14,867 bases of DNA from contig CALELC010000270.1 in NCBI GenBank assembly GCA_937904535.1, positions 1 to 14,867 of the forward strand, given 5' to 3'. Source of the stretch: an uncultured Planctomycetaceae bacterium. GTDB taxonomy: Bacteria; Planctomycetota; Planctomycetia; Pirellulales; Pirellulaceae. How positions within the stretch are numbered: the first letter of the stretch is position 1; each line of letters starts with the position of its first letter. A program made the position numbers and the translations under genes. A model generated the notes under the pieces. The model searched no databases. It saw only the letters and a list, made by a program, of their open reading frames with translations, and had not been told where the DNA came from. Positions 14,716-14,867 of this stretch are shown here, piece after piece.

Positions 14716-14867
14716 GGCTCCGCCACCGAAGGGATCAGCGCCACCGCCAAACGGGTCAGCACCGCCACCGAAGGGATCGGCACCGCCGCCAAACGGATCC
14801 ACCGGCTCGGCTTCCTCAGCAGGCTCAGCCGGTGCTGCTGCCGCCGGTGCCGGGGCTGGAGCTTCTT
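14698..14867 (-). CDS. C-terminus of a protein with DPFGGGA repeats, 5' part outside the window
   Basis: Only the last 55 complete codons are visible, ending in TAA (14698-14700). The reading frame stays open to the right edge. The visible part begins with a Pro/Ala/Glu-rich stretch (PAPAPAAAAPAEPAEEAEPV) and ends with four DPFGGGA units followed by DPFGN. It is a low-complexity, acidic, probably disordered tail; the family of the missing upstream domain cannot be told. Similar DPFGG-type tails are, to my knowledge, a feature of some planctomycete proteins. The gene converges with the deacetylase gene. Confidence 0.8.
   Translation of the reverse strand, partial: EAPAPAPAAAAPAEPAEEAEPVDPFGGGADPFGGGADPFGGGADPFGGGADPFGN
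14701..14799 (-). repeat. 21-bp tandem repeat encoding DPFGGGA units
   Basis: Five successive DPF units, four of them full 21-nt DPFGGGA copies, differ mainly at third codon positions (TTT/TTC, CCC/CCG, GAC/GAT). The peptide is therefore kept while the DNA has drifted, which points to selection on the protein and not to recent slippage. Confidence 0.85.

Noticed and set aside
14701..14799. Regular short repeats resembling a CRISPR-like or satellite array
   Set aside because: The unit is 21 nt without spacers, in frame, and encodes DPFGGGA with synonymous drift, so it is a coding repeat.

Overview
The window looks like the chromosome of a GC-rich, Gram-negative-type bacterium, most likely a planctomycete of the Rhodopirellula/Blastopirellula kind. 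This is inferred from gene content, not from a marker gene: a PQQ-type beta-propeller with N-terminal membrane helices and a 'FLGNDRTGV' entry motif, a protein tail of DPFGGGA repeats, a bacterial GH3-family enzyme, a BshB1-like deacetylase, and many starts with weak or no Shine-Dalgarno sequence.

Left half (1-9966) is a biosynthetic locus. The plus strand carries the 3' part of a modular type I polyketide synthase (end of DH, structural KR, ER, catalytic KR, ACP, thioesterase), whose 5' part lies outside the window, followed by an alpha/beta hydrolase. Converging on these is a very tight minus-strand operon, transcribed right to left: GH3-family acyl-adenylating enzyme, extended SDR (3-beta-HSD type), a 33-codon small ORF that fills the only gap, an enolase-superfamily enzyme of the muconate lactonizing/dipeptide epimerase type, and a type II thioesterase. 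Junctions are 2 nt, 14 nt, 2 nt and a 4-nt ATGA overlap. Inferred job: the PKS makes and releases a reduced acyl chain, the type II thioesterase clears stalled PKS thiolation sites, and the GH3/SDR/enolase enzymes supply or tailor a building block or the product. The product cannot be named from this window.

Centre (about 10.0-11.2 kb): a tRNA-Ala(CGC) gene with its own strong intrinsic terminator, then a bidirectional terminator, then an A-type iron-sulfur carrier (HesB/IscA/ErpA family) on the minus strand with a candidate promoter. This is the boundary between the accessory biosynthetic locus and ordinary genes.

Right part (11.17-14.87 kb): a plus-strand pair, a tandem-domain universal stress protein translationally coupled (ATGA) to a membrane-anchored PQQ-like beta-propeller protein, then a BshB1-type LmbE/PIG-L N-deacetylase. 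At the right edge is the C-terminus of a minus-strand protein ending in five DPF(GGGA) units.

Most interesting points: the GH3-SDR-sORF-enolase-TEII operon beside a reducing PKS, and the unannotated 33-codon ORF inside it. No CRISPR array, insertion sequence, integrase or transposase was seen.
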